A DNA stretch of 64,000 bases, from assembly GCF_041052385.1 (NCBI RefSeq), contig NZ_CP163439.1, forward strand, positions 4,515,001 to 4,579,000, read 5' to 3'. This document shows, one piece after another, positions 15,962-24,299 of this stretch. Each line of letters opens with the position of its first letter. Positions within the stretch are counted from its first letter, which is position 1. The stretch is from Streptomyces sp. R28 (lineage in GTDB: Bacteria; Actinomycetota; Actinomycetes; Streptomycetales; Streptomycetaceae). The translations under genes and the position numbers were made by a program. Under the pieces are notes generated by a model, which ran no database searches, was not told where the DNA came from, and saw only the letters and a list, made by a program, of their open reading frames with translations.

Positions 15962-17418
15962 TCGAACTCCTCGGGCCGTGGGACCGGGGTCGGGCGCCTG
16001 GTGCGGGCGGGGGCGCTGAGGGCGCTCACCCGGTCGGCGAGCAGGGCGATCCGCTCGGCGGCCTCGGTCGCCAGGTCGGTGCGCAGCCGGCGCTGGTGGC
16101 GCAGCGCGAGTTCCATGGTGGACAGCGCCAGAGCCGTGCCGACCAGGACCACGACCGCCAGCGTGACGTAGACCCGCGGCCTGCCCTGGCCCGCCGCGTC
16201 GAAGGCGAGCCCGGACGCCACGGCCAGGGCTGTGACCAGGGCCAGCCCCACGCAGTAGCCGGCGAGGGTCCAGGGGTGGTCCTGGCACAGCCACCGCACT
16301 CGGGAGCGCCCCGCCTCGTCCGCCAGCCGCCCGAGCGCCCCGCGCATGTCCTTCAGTTCCCAGCCGGCCTTCTCGCGCTGCTCGCGGGAGAGCGGCGGCC
16401 GCGACTCGGCCAGGCGCAGTTCCAGCCGCGCGATCGCCCGGCGCAGCACGGGCCGGGTCACCCGGTCCGGCAGGCCCTGCGGCCAGCGGGCCCACAGGTC
16501 GGCGTCGCGCCGCTTGAGGCGGATGTGGGTGGCGGCCGTGTGCGCGACGGCGAGGCCCATGACCAGCAGCAGGACCATGGACCCCCACATGCCCTTGTCG
16601 CCCCCCATCTGAAGCGCCGGGAACAGCCCGATGAGCACGAGCCCCGCGCCCATCGGCCAGGTCTGCCGGACGTACGTCTGGTGCTTGACGGCGTGCAGGT
16701 CGCGTTCCCAGCTGTCGATGGGGCGGCGGAGCAGGAAGCGGCCGACGGCGACCGCGACGAGCGGCGCGCACAGCAGCAGGCAGCCACCCAGAGTGGCGTA
16801 CAGGGTCCACGGGAGGCCGTCCCCGCGCGCCCAGTCGCCGCGCTGGGGCAGTGCGGGGACCCCGAGCAGCGCCGCGCCGGCCGCCGACGCGGTGAGGACG
16901 CCGAGCCACCGCCCCGGCCGGTACCCCGGCGGTGGCGGCGGGACGGGCCGCCAGGTCCGGGAGACGACGGTCTCCAGTACGGCGATCAGTTCCGCGAGGT
17001 CGTCCTCGAAACGGGCCGCGCGCAGCGACTGGGCGTTGCGGTGGGCCAGTTCCCGGATGGGCCACGGCAGTTGGTCCGCTCTCGGCGGGGCGGCGCCGTC
17101 CAGCAGCAGGGGGACGACGGTCTTGCCGGTGTGCAGGGCCTGGTCGATCTCCCGGCGGACCCAGTCCGCCTCGTCGTCCAGCCGCAGTCCGCCGGACGGG
17201 CCCCGCGCCTCGAGCCAGCCCCGGTGCACGACCACGAGCAGCACCTCGCAGTCCGCCACCCGCTCCCGCAGCGTGTCCGGGTACCGCTGCCCCGGCACGA
17301 TGGACGCGACGTCGCGGAACACCTGGTCCTCGCCGAAGTGCTGTTCGAGCCGGTCGTACAGTTTCCGCACGACGTCTTCGTGATCGCCCCTGCGGTAGTT
17401 GATGAAGATGCCGCCCAC
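15949..17418 (-). CDS. TIR-domain protein with six predicted transmembrane segments
   Basis: A 489-residue protein. Residues 1-150 are a bacterial TIR domain: IFINYRRGD (4-12), FRDVASIVPG (34-43), VLLVVVHRGW (59-68) and DWVRREIDQAL (85-95), in which Glu90 matches the catalytic Glu of TIR NADases. After a proline-rich linker come hydrophobic spans at about 171-190, 206-227, 256-272, 279-296, 386-406 and 417-435, with a charged cytoplasmic-like region between spans four and five. This suggests a membrane-tethered NAD-consuming or signalling effector (inference). GTG 17418 follows AGGGTG; GTG 17427 is possible. It diverges from the HIT gene. Confidence 0.85.
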   Translation of the reverse strand: MGGIFINYRRGDHEDVVRKLYDRLEQHFGEDQVFRDVASIVPGQRYPDTLRERVADCEVLLVVVHRGWLEARGPSGGLRLDDEADWVRREIDQALHTGKTVVPLLLDGAAPPRADQLPWPIRELAHRNAQSLRAARFEDDLAELIAVLETVVSRTWRPVPPPPPGYRPGRWLGVLTASAAGAALLGVPALPQRGDWARGDGLPWTLYATLGGCLLLCAPLVAVAVGRFLLRRPIDSWERDLHAVKHQTYVRQTWPMGAGLVLIGLFPALQMGGDKGMWGSMVLLLVMGLAVAHTAATHIRLKRRDADLWARWPQGLPDRVTRPVLRRAIARLELRLAESRPPLSREQREKAGWELKDMRGALGRLADEAGRSRVRWLCQDHPWTLAGYCVGLALVTALAVASGLAFDAAGQGRPRVYVTLAVVVLVGTALALSTMELALRHQRRLRTDLATEAAERIALLADRVSALSAPARTRRPTPVPRPEEFDEPD

Positions 17419-17448
17419 GCCACACACCCTAGAGCGACGGAAAGGTCC

Positions 17449-17907
17449 ATGGACGCCCGTGAACAGGCTTGCGCCTTCTGCGAGATCGTCGCCGGCACCG
17501 GCTGGGCACGGGTGGTGTACGAGGACGCGCACACCCTCGCCTTCTTCCCGCTGGCGCCCGCGACGCGCGGCCACACTCTGGTCGTGCCCAGGGCGCATTC
17601 GGCGGACCTGTGGGCGATGGACGAGGCGGATGCCCAACACCTGTTCCACTCCGTGGCGGTGGTGGGCAGGGCGCTGCGCGCGGTCCTCGAACCCGACGGC
17701 ATGAACGTCATCAACTCCGCGGGCGCGGCGGCCTCGCAGTCCGTGTTCCACACCCATGTGCACCTCGTGCCGCGCCGGCCGGGGGACGCGATGGGGCCCA
17801 TCTGGCCCCCGAAGGGGGCGGGGTTCCGGGACGACGGCGATGCCGAGGCGGCAGCGGACGAGCTCGCCGCCCGCCTCTCCGAGGCGATCGCCGGTCCGGC
17901 GCGCTGA
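17449..17907 (+). CDS. HIT-family nucleotide hydrolase
   Basis: A 152-residue histidine-triad protein. FCEIVAG at the N-terminus, GHTLVVPRAH (41-50) and the triad HTHVHLVP (101-108) are complete; the middle His of the triad carries the nucleotidyl intermediate. Family members hydrolyse AMP- or ADP-linked compounds. It is divergent from the membrane TIR gene (30-base gap) and convergent, two bases apart, with the small membrane protein gene. A role in processing nucleotides made by the TIR protein is speculative. Confidence 0.92.
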   Translation: MDAREQACAFCEIVAGTGWARVVYEDAHTLAFFPLAPATRGHTLVVPRAHSADLWAMDEADAQHLFHSVAVVGRALRAVLEPDGMNVINSAGAAASQSVFHTHVHLVPRRPGDAMGPIWPPKGAGFRDDGDAEAAADELAARLSEAIAGPAR

Positions 17908-17909
17908 GT

Positions 17910-18359
17910 TCACAGGGCGATGACGACCAGCGCGAGGTCGGCGAGCAGCAAGGGCGTGTAGAACAGCAGTAACGTCGGCGTGAGCCAGACCTCCGGCCAG
18001 GGCATCCGCGCCAGGTACGGCGCCACGTTCATGGACAGCACCTCGACCGTGCTGTCGGGGACCCGCGCAGCGTCGTAGAGCCGGCGGAAGGCCCTCTCCT
18101 GGCGCAGGAAGAAGCAGTCCAGGTGCCAGAAGCAGAGCAGCGGCACGACGCCGACGGCCGCGAGCTGCCAGCTGAGGCGGCTGGCGGAGAGCGCCAGCAG
18201 ACCCGCGGCCAGGGTCAGCGCCCAGCCTTTGACGAGAAACGAGTTGGTGCCCAAGCGGGTGATCGTCGCCTGGATGAACTCAAGATGCTTGATCCGGTCG
18301 GCGTCCAGCGGCGCCCTGCCGCCGACGCCCGCGCCCGACCCCTCACTCAGCGCAGTCAC
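17910..18359 (-). CDS. Small membrane protein (SLATT/2TM-like pattern)
   Basis: A 149-residue protein. A charged amphipathic N-terminal helix (RIKHLEFIQATITRL, about 22-36) precedes two tight membrane spans (about 45-58 and 64-78), then a WHLDCFFLRQERAFRRLYD segment, and two further spans at about 125-147. The pattern of a helix, NSF-x-x-KGW, two spans and FxLRQERxFRxLYD recalls small membrane effectors that I associate with bacterial defence or second-messenger loci, but I cannot name the family with certainty. GTG start at 18359 with a G-rich site upstream. It ends two bases from the HIT gene. Confidence 0.7.
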   Translation of the reverse strand: MTALSEGSGAGVGGRAPLDADRIKHLEFIQATITRLGTNSFLVKGWALTLAAGLLALSASRLSWQLAAVGVVPLLCFWHLDCFFLRQERAFRRLYDAARVPDSTVEVLSMNVAPYLARMPWPEVWLTPTLLLFYTPLLLADLALVVIAL

Positions 18360-18576
18360 AGCCCCGCCCCCCTAGGTGAAGTTTTCGCCCGCCCGATCGT
18401 AGTGGCGGAGCAAAGACCGCAACTCGGGATCAGTGAGACTCGGCACACTCGCTTCGGTGACCGGCTCCGCCCTGCTTCCATGGAGATGTCCCGTTCCACG
18501 GAGATGTCGCGCGCCGGACCTGGCCCCGCCGCCAACGCCACCTCCCCCGTTCACCGCTCCGGGCCACATCGAGGAC

Positions 18577-20082
18577 ATGCGCTGCTGCTTCTCCGCCCAC
18601 CTCCCCGCTCTCGCGGCACTGTCGGCCTTCCCCGGCCCCTGCGAGGTGCTGCGCTCCGGCGCGCGCCTCGCCCCTGCCCTCCTGCGCACGGCCTCGGCCG
18701 CCATGCAGCGGGCGCGCTCCCACCACCCCGACGACCTGACCGCCGTCAATCTGGAACTGGTCACCCTCACCGAGGACACCGCCGTCATCACCTGGTACAC
18801 CGGCATCCCCGGCACCGACGACGGCCTGGGGCACCCCCTGCCCGCGATCACCGAGGGCGAGGTCGTCTACGGCACCCACCCCTCCCGGCTCAACCGCACC
18901 GCGTCCGAGGGCCTGCCGACCGCCCACCACCAGGTCGAGCTCACGGACCTGGAGCCGGGGCAGACGTACTACTACCAGGCCCGCTCACGGGGCGCGGCCG
19001 CCACGCCCACCCCGCTGCACCTGGTGCGCGGCAACGCGGTGGGCACGTCGACGTTCGGGTTCGGTCCGGGCGGCGGGCCGTACTCCTTCACCACGCCGCA
19101 GCCCCCGCCCGGCCGGCACCTGCTGTCGGTCGCGCTCTGCAACGACCTGCACCTCGGCGAGACCACCGCGGGCCTGGTCGGCGGCCTGCCCCTGCTGCGC
19201 GGGGTGGTGCAGCAGCCGGGGCGCGCGCCCTATCCGGAGCTCATGAGCCGCGCCCTGGTCGAGGAGGCCCGTCGGCGCGGGGCGGACCTGCTGCTGGCCG
19301 GCGGCGACATCTCGGCCGGCGGAGCAGCTCACGACCTGCGCGAGGCCCGGCGGATCCTGGACGGCTTCGGCACGCACGGGCGGGACTACTTCGTCGTACG
19401 CGGCAACCACGACCGCTACCGCAGCGACGGCGCCGGGGACGACGCCTTCCCTCACGCCTTCCACAACTCCCTCCCGGGCGGCGGGCCCGGCTACTTCGCC
19501 CATGACCTCGGCGGGCTGCGGATCATCGGCCTCGACACGTACGTCAAGACCGGCAACGGCGCCGACGCCGGCGGGCTCGGGTCGGAGCAACTGGCGTGGT
19601 TCCAGGCGCGCTTGAGGGAGTCGCCGGACCAGCCGACGCTGGTGTTCGGGCACCATCCGCTGACCGTGCGGGACTCGGTGTTCCCGGTGACCCGCGGCCA
19701 GTGCCTGGACCGCCGCCAGGCCCGCACCGTCCTCGACGCCTACGCGTCCGCACCCGGCGTCTTCCTCCACCACGCGGGCCACACGCACCGCAACAAGCGC
19801 ACCGTGCTGCCGCGGGCCCCGCACGTCACCCAGCAGGAGGTCGCCGCCGCCAAGGAGTACCCCGGCGGTTTCACCCTCCTGCGCATCCACTCCGGCGGTT
19901 ACGCCCTCAACCACTACAAGGCCGGTGACCCGGCGGCCCGGCAGTGGAGCGAGCGCAGCCGCCGGGTCGCCGCGGGCCTGTGGCCGCACCACGCCCTGGG
20001 CCGCTCGGTCACCGACCGCAACAGCATGACCGCGCACGACCTGTCGGGAGTCACGGTTTCACCGGGCGTGAATCGCACGTAA
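18577..20082 (+). CDS. Metallophosphoesterase with purple-acid-phosphatase-like N-terminal domain
   Basis: About 501 residues. An FN3-like domain (about 50-180, ending in LEPGQTYYYQARS and later FTTPQPP) precedes a calcineurin-like phosphoesterase core. Metal-binding motifs appear in order: NDLHLGE (about 189-195), GGDISAGG, RGNHDRYR (about 278), GHHPLT and GHTHRNKR (about 401). The N-terminus (MRCCFSAHLPALAALSAFPG) is not a clear signal peptide, so location is uncertain. The ATG at 18577 is a guess; the frame is open to 18433. Substrate unknown. Confidence 0.82.
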   Translation: MRCCFSAHLPALAALSAFPGPCEVLRSGARLAPALLRTASAAMQRARSHHPDDLTAVNLELVTLTEDTAVITWYTGIPGTDDGLGHPLPAITEGEVVYGTHPSRLNRTASEGLPTAHHQVELTDLEPGQTYYYQARSRGAAATPTPLHLVRGNAVGTSTFGFGPGGGPYSFTTPQPPPGRHLLSVALCNDLHLGETTAGLVGGLPLLRGVVQQPGRAPYPELMSRALVEEARRRGADLLLAGGDISAGGAAHDLREARRILDGFGTHGRDYFVVRGNHDRYRSDGAGDDAFPHAFHNSLPGGGPGYFAHDLGGLRIIGLDTYVKTGNGADAGGLGSEQLAWFQARLRESPDQPTLVFGHHPLTVRDSVFPVTRGQCLDRRQARTVLDAYASAPGVFLHHAGHTHRNKRTVLPRAPHVTQQEVAAAKEYPGGFTLLRIHSGGYALNHYKAGDPAARQWSERSRRVAAGLWPHHALGRSVTDRNSMTAHDLSGVTVSPGVNRT

Positions 20083-20107
20083 CAGCGAGTGTCCGTAGCA
20101 TCGAAGC

Positions 20108-20824
20108 ATGGCGACCCTCTGGGACCTCATGCGGGACTGCATCCCCGACGACCACGCCCGTCAGGTCACCTCGCGGTACTACGTCGACGAGGTGATGGGC
20201 GCCCCCGGCGCACCCGGGCTGGTCGTCGACCTGGGATGCGGCCGCGGTACGTCTGCCGCGCTCTTCCGCAAGCACGACCGGGAGGTGCGGTGGGTCGGGG
20301 TCGACATCCGGGACTCGCCGGAGGCCGGTCAGCGCACGCCCGGCGGTGACCCGGTGGTGCACTACGACGGCGTCCACCTCCCCCTCGGCTCGGACTCCCT
20401 CCCGCTGATCTACTCGCACCAGGTCTTCGAACACGTCGCCCGCCCGCGCGAACTGCTGGCGGAGATCGCCCGAGTGCTGGAGCCCGGCGGGCATTTCATC
20501 GGATCAACATCACAGTTCGAGCCGTACCACTCCTTCAGCCTGTGGAACTACACGCCGTACGGCTTCCGGGTCCTGGTCGAGGAGGCGGGACTCGCGCTGG
20601 AGGAGATCCGGCCCTCGCTCGACGGAGTGGCGCTGATCATGCGCAGCTACCTGGGCCGGCCGCCGGAGTACAGCCGTTACTGGGACGAGCAGTCCCCGCT
20701 CAACACCGAGATCGACGGGTGGGCGAAGGAGAACGGACGCCGCAGGACGGCCCTGGTGAACCTGCGCAAGCTGACGTACTGCGGCCAGTTCGCGTTCCGG
20801 GTGGGCAAGCCCGCGCTCGCCTAG
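20108..20824 (+). CDS. Class I SAM-dependent methyltransferase
   Basis: A 238-residue Rossmann methyltransferase. Motif I is VVDLGCGRGTS (39-49), motif II VGVDIRD (about 63-69), motif IV SLPLIYSHQVFEHV and motif VI ARVLEPGGHFIGSTSQ. The closing third (SYLGRPPEYSRYW and beyond) is not one I know. The layout resembles Methyltransf_11 enzymes acting on small molecules or lipids. It starts 25 bases after the phosphoesterase stop, suggesting one transcript. Confidence 0.88.
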   Translation: MATLWDLMRDCIPDDHARQVTSRYYVDEVMGAPGAPGLVVDLGCGRGTSAALFRKHDREVRWVGVDIRDSPEAGQRTPGGDPVVHYDGVHLPLGSDSLPLIYSHQVFEHVARPRELLAEIARVLEPGGHFIGSTSQFEPYHSFSLWNYTPYGFRVLVEEAGLALEEIRPSLDGVALIMRSYLGRPPEYSRYWDEQSPLNTEIDGWAKENGRRRTALVNLRKLTYCGQFAFRVGKPALA

Positions 20825-20932
20825 CCGACGCCCGCTCGGACCCTGTCACACGGCACTTCTAGTGCAAGATCGTGAAACTCGGCGTGCCTCAGGATGATTT
20901 GGGGTCTTTCCTACTTAATCTCCCGTAATCGT

Positions 20933-20947
20933 AAGGAGTCGCTCCTT
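20933..20947. promoter_or_regulatory. Short inverted repeat upstream of secreted protein gene
   Basis: AAGGAG-TCG-CTCCTT lies in the leader region about 56 bases before the ATG at 21004. It could be a small leader hairpin or an operator; nothing decides between them. Confidence 0.3.
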
Positions 20948-21003
20948 TCCGTAGGGAGCCGATCCTTCACACAGCGCATCCACCTCACTCCACCGGAGAT
21001 GAC

Positions 21004-21285
21004 ATGCACAAGCTTCGCAAGGCCGCCGTTCTGGTCGCCGCGCTCAGCACCGTCGGCCTCGCGGCCGCCGGAACCGCCCACGCCGACGGCAAGGGCCGCG
21101 GCGGCAACGACTTCAAAATCCAGCAGAGCACCTCGTGCAAGTCCCACGACCTGAACATCGACATCCTCGGTGTGGTCGGCGTGCTCAACGGCGCGCTGGG
21201 CGGCGCCCTCAACGGCGAAGGCAACGAGGGCAGCCAGGCCACCAGCCTCGGCTCGAAGATGGGCTGCAGCAACAGCGCGTTCTAG
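21004..21285 (+). CDS. Small secreted protein with two cysteines
   Basis: A 93-residue exported protein. The signal peptide is MHKLRKAAVLVAALSTVGLAAAG with cleavage after AHA (near residue 27). The mature part is Gly/Asn-rich, with Cys at about 44 and 87 likely forming a disulphide around a hydrophobic, glycine-rich centre (DILGVVGVLNGALGGALNG). That pattern is loosely like chaplins (hydrophobic core, two Cys), but the spacing and sequence do not fit a true chaplin domain. Function unknown; it has its own leader and two downstream hairpins. Confidence 0.78.
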   Translation: MHKLRKAAVLVAALSTVGLAAAGTAHADGKGRGGNDFKIQQSTSCKSHDLNIDILGVVGVLNGALGGALNGEGNEGSQATSLGSKMGCSNSAF

Positions 21286-21291
21286 CCGAGC

Positions 21292-21312
21292 CCTCCTGGC
21301 ACCGCCAGGAGG
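21292..21312. terminator. Hairpin after secreted protein gene
   Basis: A 9-bp stem CCTCCTGGC/GCCAGGAGG with an ACC loop, seven bases after the stop; the first of two hairpins between convergent genes. Confidence 0.65.
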
Positions 21313-21328
21313 CACAGCCAGAGGTCAC

Positions 21329-21355
21329 AGGCGGCCGGCGAACAGCCGGCCGCCT
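21329..21355. terminator. Second, stronger convergent hairpin
   Basis: An 11-bp perfect stem AGGCGGCCGGC and complement with loop GAACA, ending three bases from the EamA stop. It probably ends transcription from both sides. Confidence 0.75.
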
Positions 21356-21358
21356 GGT

Positions 21359-22204
21359 CTAACTGGCGTGCAGCATCATCCCGATGCCCACGACCAGCAG
21401 AGCCGCCGCCGCAATCCGGGGCGCTCCGAACCGCTCCTTGAAGAAGACGGCCCCGATGGCCGCCCCCACGATGATCGAGGACTCCCGCAGGGCCGCGATC
21501 GGCGCCAACTCCGCCTTCGTCTGCGCCCACAGGACCAGCGCGTACGCGGCGAAGGACATCGCGGCACCCAGCAGCCCCACCCCCGCGAACGGCCGCAGCA
21601 CGGCGACCGTCTCCCCGCGCCGGCGCCAGACGGCATACGCCGGAACGGCGAGGCCCTGGACCGTCATCAGCCAGGCGATGTAGCCGACGGACGACCCGGA
21701 GGCCCGTACGCCCAGCCCGTCGAGGACGGTGTACGCCGCGATGCTCAGCCCCGTCGCCAACGCCGCGCCGATCGCCGCCCAGTCGGGCCGGCGCCCACGC
21801 AGACCCCACAGCGCGACGCCGGTAAGTCCCGCGCAGGAGCAGGCGATCCCGGCCGCCGCCCACCCGTCCGGCACCTCGTGCGCGACGAGGGCGGCGAGCA
21901 CGGCGACGACGAGCGGCGCGGTGCCGCGCGCGATGGGGTAGGCCTGCCCGAAGTCGCCGAGCCGGAAGGACTTCATGAGCAGCGCGAAGTAGACGATGTG
22001 GACGACGGCCGAGGCGAGGAGATACGGCCACGCCCCCGCCGCCGGGAACGCCGCGAACGGCACGATGGCCGCGCCGATCAGCACCCCGCCGCCCGTGATG
22101 AGCGTGAACGCGACCAGCTTGTCGGTGATCTTGTGGGCGATGGCGTTCCAACTGGCGTGCGTGACGGCCGCCAACAGGACGGCGGTGGTGACCAGCGGGG
22201 TCAC
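21359..22204 (-). CDS. EamA/DMT-superfamily transporter
   Basis: A 281-residue, ten-span membrane protein of the drug/metabolite transporter superfamily, probably an exporter. Two EamA repeats are visible. The first begins with HASWNAIAHK and contains the AYPIARGTAPL region; the second ends with ALRESSIIVGAAIGAVFFKERFG, the characteristic E-R-F-G motif near the last span. The GTG at 22204 overlaps the upstream YbaK TGA by four bases, so translation is probably coupled. Substrate unknown. Confidence 0.88.
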   Translation of the reverse strand: MTPLVTTAVLLAAVTHASWNAIAHKITDKLVAFTLITGGGVLIGAAIVPFAAFPAAGAWPYLLASAVVHIVYFALLMKSFRLGDFGQAYPIARGTAPLVVAVLAALVAHEVPDGWAAAGIACSCAGLTGVALWGLRGRRPDWAAIGAALATGLSIAAYTVLDGLGVRASGSSVGYIAWLMTVQGLAVPAYAVWRRRGETVAVLRPFAGVGLLGAAMSFAAYALVLWAQTKAELAPIAALRESSIIVGAAIGAVFFKERFGAPRIAAAALLVVGIGMMLHAS

Positions 22205-22686
22205 GAAGTCTGCGTCTGCGTCTGCTCGCGCACGTCCACCAGGGTGGCGCCGGCGTGGGTGACAAGGTCCTTGGGTGCCATGGGGAAGACGGCATGCGGG
22301 TTCCCTGCGGCGGCCCACACGACGTCGTGGTCGAGCAGCGACCGATCGGCGAGCACCCGCGTCTTCGTACGGTGCCCGAAGGGCGGTACGCCCCCGATGG
22401 CGTAGCCGGTGGTCTCCCGTACGACATCGGCCCTGGCCCGCGTGACCTGCTCGGCGCCGAGTTCCTTGCGGACCAGCTCCACGTCCACCCGGGACGCCCC
22501 GTCCATGAGCACCAGCACCGGCACCCCGTCGGCGGCGAAGATGAGTGACTTGCAGATCTGGCTCAGCTCACACCCGATGGCCGCGGCGGCCTCGGCGGCG
22601 GTACGGGTCTCGTCCGGGAAGCGGCGGATACGGGTGTGGAGGTCGGTCAGGCCGAGCTCACGCAGGGCCTCGTCGAAACGGGTCAT
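22201..22686 (-). CDS. YbaK/ProX-type aminoacyl-tRNA deacylase
   Basis: A 161-residue protein of the YbaK/prolyl-tRNA-editing family, which hydrolyses mischarged aminoacyl-tRNA in trans. Family features are AAAIGCELSQICKSLIF, with the conserved Lys, then TGYAIGGVPPFGH near the middle, and the closing AGNPHAVFPMAPKDLV. Length is typical. The start is placed at ATG 22686 (MTRFDEALRELGL), with CGGAG upstream, rather than at earlier in-frame codons. It overlaps the EamA gene by four bases. Confidence 0.9.
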   Translation of the reverse strand: MTRFDEALRELGLTDLHTRIRRFPDETRTAAEAAAAIGCELSQICKSLIFAADGVPVLVLMDGASRVDVELVRKELGAEQVTRARADVVRETTGYAIGGVPPFGHRTKTRVLADRSLLDHDVVWAAAGNPHAVFPMAPKDLVTHAGATLVDVREQTQTQTS

Positions 22687-22696
22687 GCTCCGCAGG

Positions 22697-22885
22697 CTAG
22701 CGGTCGGATACGTGGCCCACGAATGAATTCCAGGTGCCCGGGGCGACGGTGAGGTGAGGGGCGCCGGGGGTCTTGGAGTCACGGATGTGGATGGTGGCGG
22801 GGGTGGTGGCGACCTCGACGCAGTCGTTGCCGTTGCTGCTGTCGCTGTAGCTGCTCTTGAACCAGTGGAGTTCCGGGGTGCTCAT
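22697..22885 (-). CDS. DUF397 small protein
   Basis: A 62-residue protein with the DUF397 pattern: WFKSSYSDSSNGNDCVEVA, then IHIRDSKTPGAPHLTVAPGTWNSFV. In Streptomyces these proteins are encoded beside XRE regulators of the WhiJ type and act as their small partners. The ATG at 22885 overlaps the XRE gene's TGA (ATGA), showing translational coupling. Confidence 0.93.
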   Translation of the reverse strand: MSTPELHWFKSSYSDSSNGNDCVEVATTPATIHIRDSKTPGAPHLTVAPGTWNSFVGHVSDR

Positions 22886-23733
22886 AGTTCTCCCAGCGCT
22901 TGCTCGATGAAGGCCAGAGACTCCCCTGGCGTGAGCGCCTGAGCCCGGATAATGCCATACCGCAGGTCAAGAAGCCGGAGCTGCCTCGGATTGGAGACTG
23001 GACGGCCGCCGAAGTCGCCGTCGGTGCGCCCGACTCCGGTTCCGTCGCCGAACTTCAGCACCTGAATCCGGCCCCCCGTCCCGGGGTGGTTCGCGCGGGA
23101 GGTCGGCATCACCTGAAGCTCCACGAACGGCAACTGGGCCACCTCCAGCAGGTGTTCGAGCTGTCGGCGCAACACCATTGTGTCCCCGATCGGGCGGCGC
23201 AGCGTGACCTCTTCCTGGACAAAGCTGAGTTCCGGCGCAGGGGACCGGTCGAAGATGGACTTGCGGGCCATGCGCCCCGCCACCATTCGCTCAAGCTGGT
23301 CGGGTGAGTAGGCCGGGCGCCATGTCGCGAGCAGCGCCTGCATGTACTCCTCGGTCTGCAACAAGCTGTGCAGGTTGTGGTTGCCGTACATCAACAGCTC
23401 AACCGCACGCCCCTCCAAGTCCGCCAGCTCCCGCACCTTCTTCGGGTACCGGGCCTGCTCCATGTCCCGCTTGAACGCCTTGAGATGGCCCTGCGCCCGC
23501 AGGACGTCGTCCGCTCTGTCCAGGAACTCCGGCCGGGGAATCCGCTGCCCCCGCTCCATCTTGCGGACCATGTCCTCGCCGTAGCCCATGACCTCCCCGA
23601 GCTCGGCCGCCCGCATCCCCGCCGACTCCCGGCACACCTTCAGCAGTCGCCCCACCGCCTGGACCACCGGCTCGATCTCATCCCCCGGCTCGACATCCCA
23701 ACCGGCCTCGTCCACCTGGTCGTTCACAGTCAC
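22882..23733 (-). CDS. XRE-family regulator with DUF5753 (WhiJ-like)
   Basis: A 283-residue DNA-binding protein. The helix-turn-helix is at about 27-82 (LLKVCRESAGMRAAELGEVMGYGEDMVRKMERGQRIP). The rest is a DUF5753-type effector domain (LLQTEEYMQALL, the RQ-x-L-x-x segment, and a closing ALTPGESLAFIEQAL). Such regulators work with a DUF397 protein and often an ATPase to time sporulation or antibiotic production (family knowledge). GTG start at 23733. It diverges from the ATPase gene across a region with phased repeats. Confidence 0.93.
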   Translation of the reverse strand: MTVNDQVDEAGWDVEPGDEIEPVVQAVGRLLKVCRESAGMRAAELGEVMGYGEDMVRKMERGQRIPRPEFLDRADDVLRAQGHLKAFKRDMEQARYPKKVRELADLEGRAVELLMYGNHNLHSLLQTEEYMQALLATWRPAYSPDQLERMVAGRMARKSIFDRSPAPELSFVQEEVTLRRPIGDTMVLRRQLEHLLEVAQLPFVELQVMPTSRANHPGTGGRIQVLKFGDGTGVGRTDGDFGGRPVSNPRQLRLLDLRYGIIRAQALTPGESLAFIEQALGEL

Positions 23734-23768
23734 CCACCTCCGACGCGCACTCGTACCCGTACAACCCC

Positions 23769-23810
23769 CGAGACAGCCGAGACAGCACGAGACAAAGTCG
23801 GGACAGTCCC
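23769..23810. promoter_or_regulatory. Helically phased CGAGACA repeats and GGGACAGTCCC palindrome
   Basis: Copies of CGAGACA or CGGGACA start at 23769, 23778, 23788 and 23799. The last is part of the perfect 11-base palindrome GGGACAGTCCC (23800-23810). They lie between the divergent XRE and ATPase genes. Spacing of 9-11 bases places them on one helix face, as expected of an operator for the XRE protein. Confidence 0.5.
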
Positions 23811-23867
23811 GCTACGCACCGGAGCGATCACTCACCCAGGGAAGCCGATCACGCCACCCTGAGTGAC

Positions 23868-24299
23868 ATGAACCGCGAGATGACTGCCCGCAACTTCAGC
23901 GTCCTGCTGTCCCCCACGCCCCGCGGCGCCCGCCTCGCCCGACTCCTCGCCAGGGAGCAACTCCGCAGCTGGGGGATCCCGTTGGACCCGGCGGAGCACA
24001 TCGTCGCCGAACTGGCCAACAACGCGGCCACCCACGGCCGCGTAGCGGGACGCGACTTCCGCCTGACCCTCTACGTCGTCGCCGACACCCTCCGCATCGA
24101 GGTCACGGACACCCGCGGCGACCTCCTCCCCCAAGGCACACCCACAGGCAGGGGCCTGCTCCTCGTGGAGGCGCTGGCCGACCGGTGGGGTGCGGCGGCG
24201 GGGCCTTATCCGCGCAAGACGGTGTGGGCCGAGGTCAGGCGTGGTACAGCACTCGCACGACCATCGTGTCCGCCGGCAGTGCGTCCAGGTAGGTGTTGA
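23868..24299 (+). CDS. ATP-binding protein, HATPase_c (RsbW/anti-sigma-like)
   Basis: A 143-residue GHKL ATPase domain protein. The N box is AELANNAATHG, the G1 box VTDTRGDLLP and the G2 region GRGLLLVEALADRWG. These are common as third members of XRE/DUF397 modules and resemble anti-sigma kinases, though no partner sigma factor is nearby. ATG start at 23868; ATG 23880 is possible. Its last 65 bases overlap the convergent gene that ends at 24235. Confidence 0.88.
   Translation: MNREMTARNFSVLLSPTPRGARLARLLAREQLRSWGIPLDPAEHIVAELANNAATHGRVAGRDFRLTLYVVADTLRIEVTDTRGDLLPQGTPTGRGLLLVEALADRWGAAAGPYPRKTVWAEVRRGTALARPSCPPAVRPGRC

Noticed and set aside
16096..17907. 603-codon rightward frame over the membrane TIR gene
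   Set aside because: Only its last 152 codons (HIT protein) are real; the rest is antisense to the TIR/membrane protein and has no domain.
21004..21285. Chaplin or rodlin gene
   Set aside because: It has two Cys and a hydrophobic centre, but spacing and sequence do not match the chaplin domain or rodlins.
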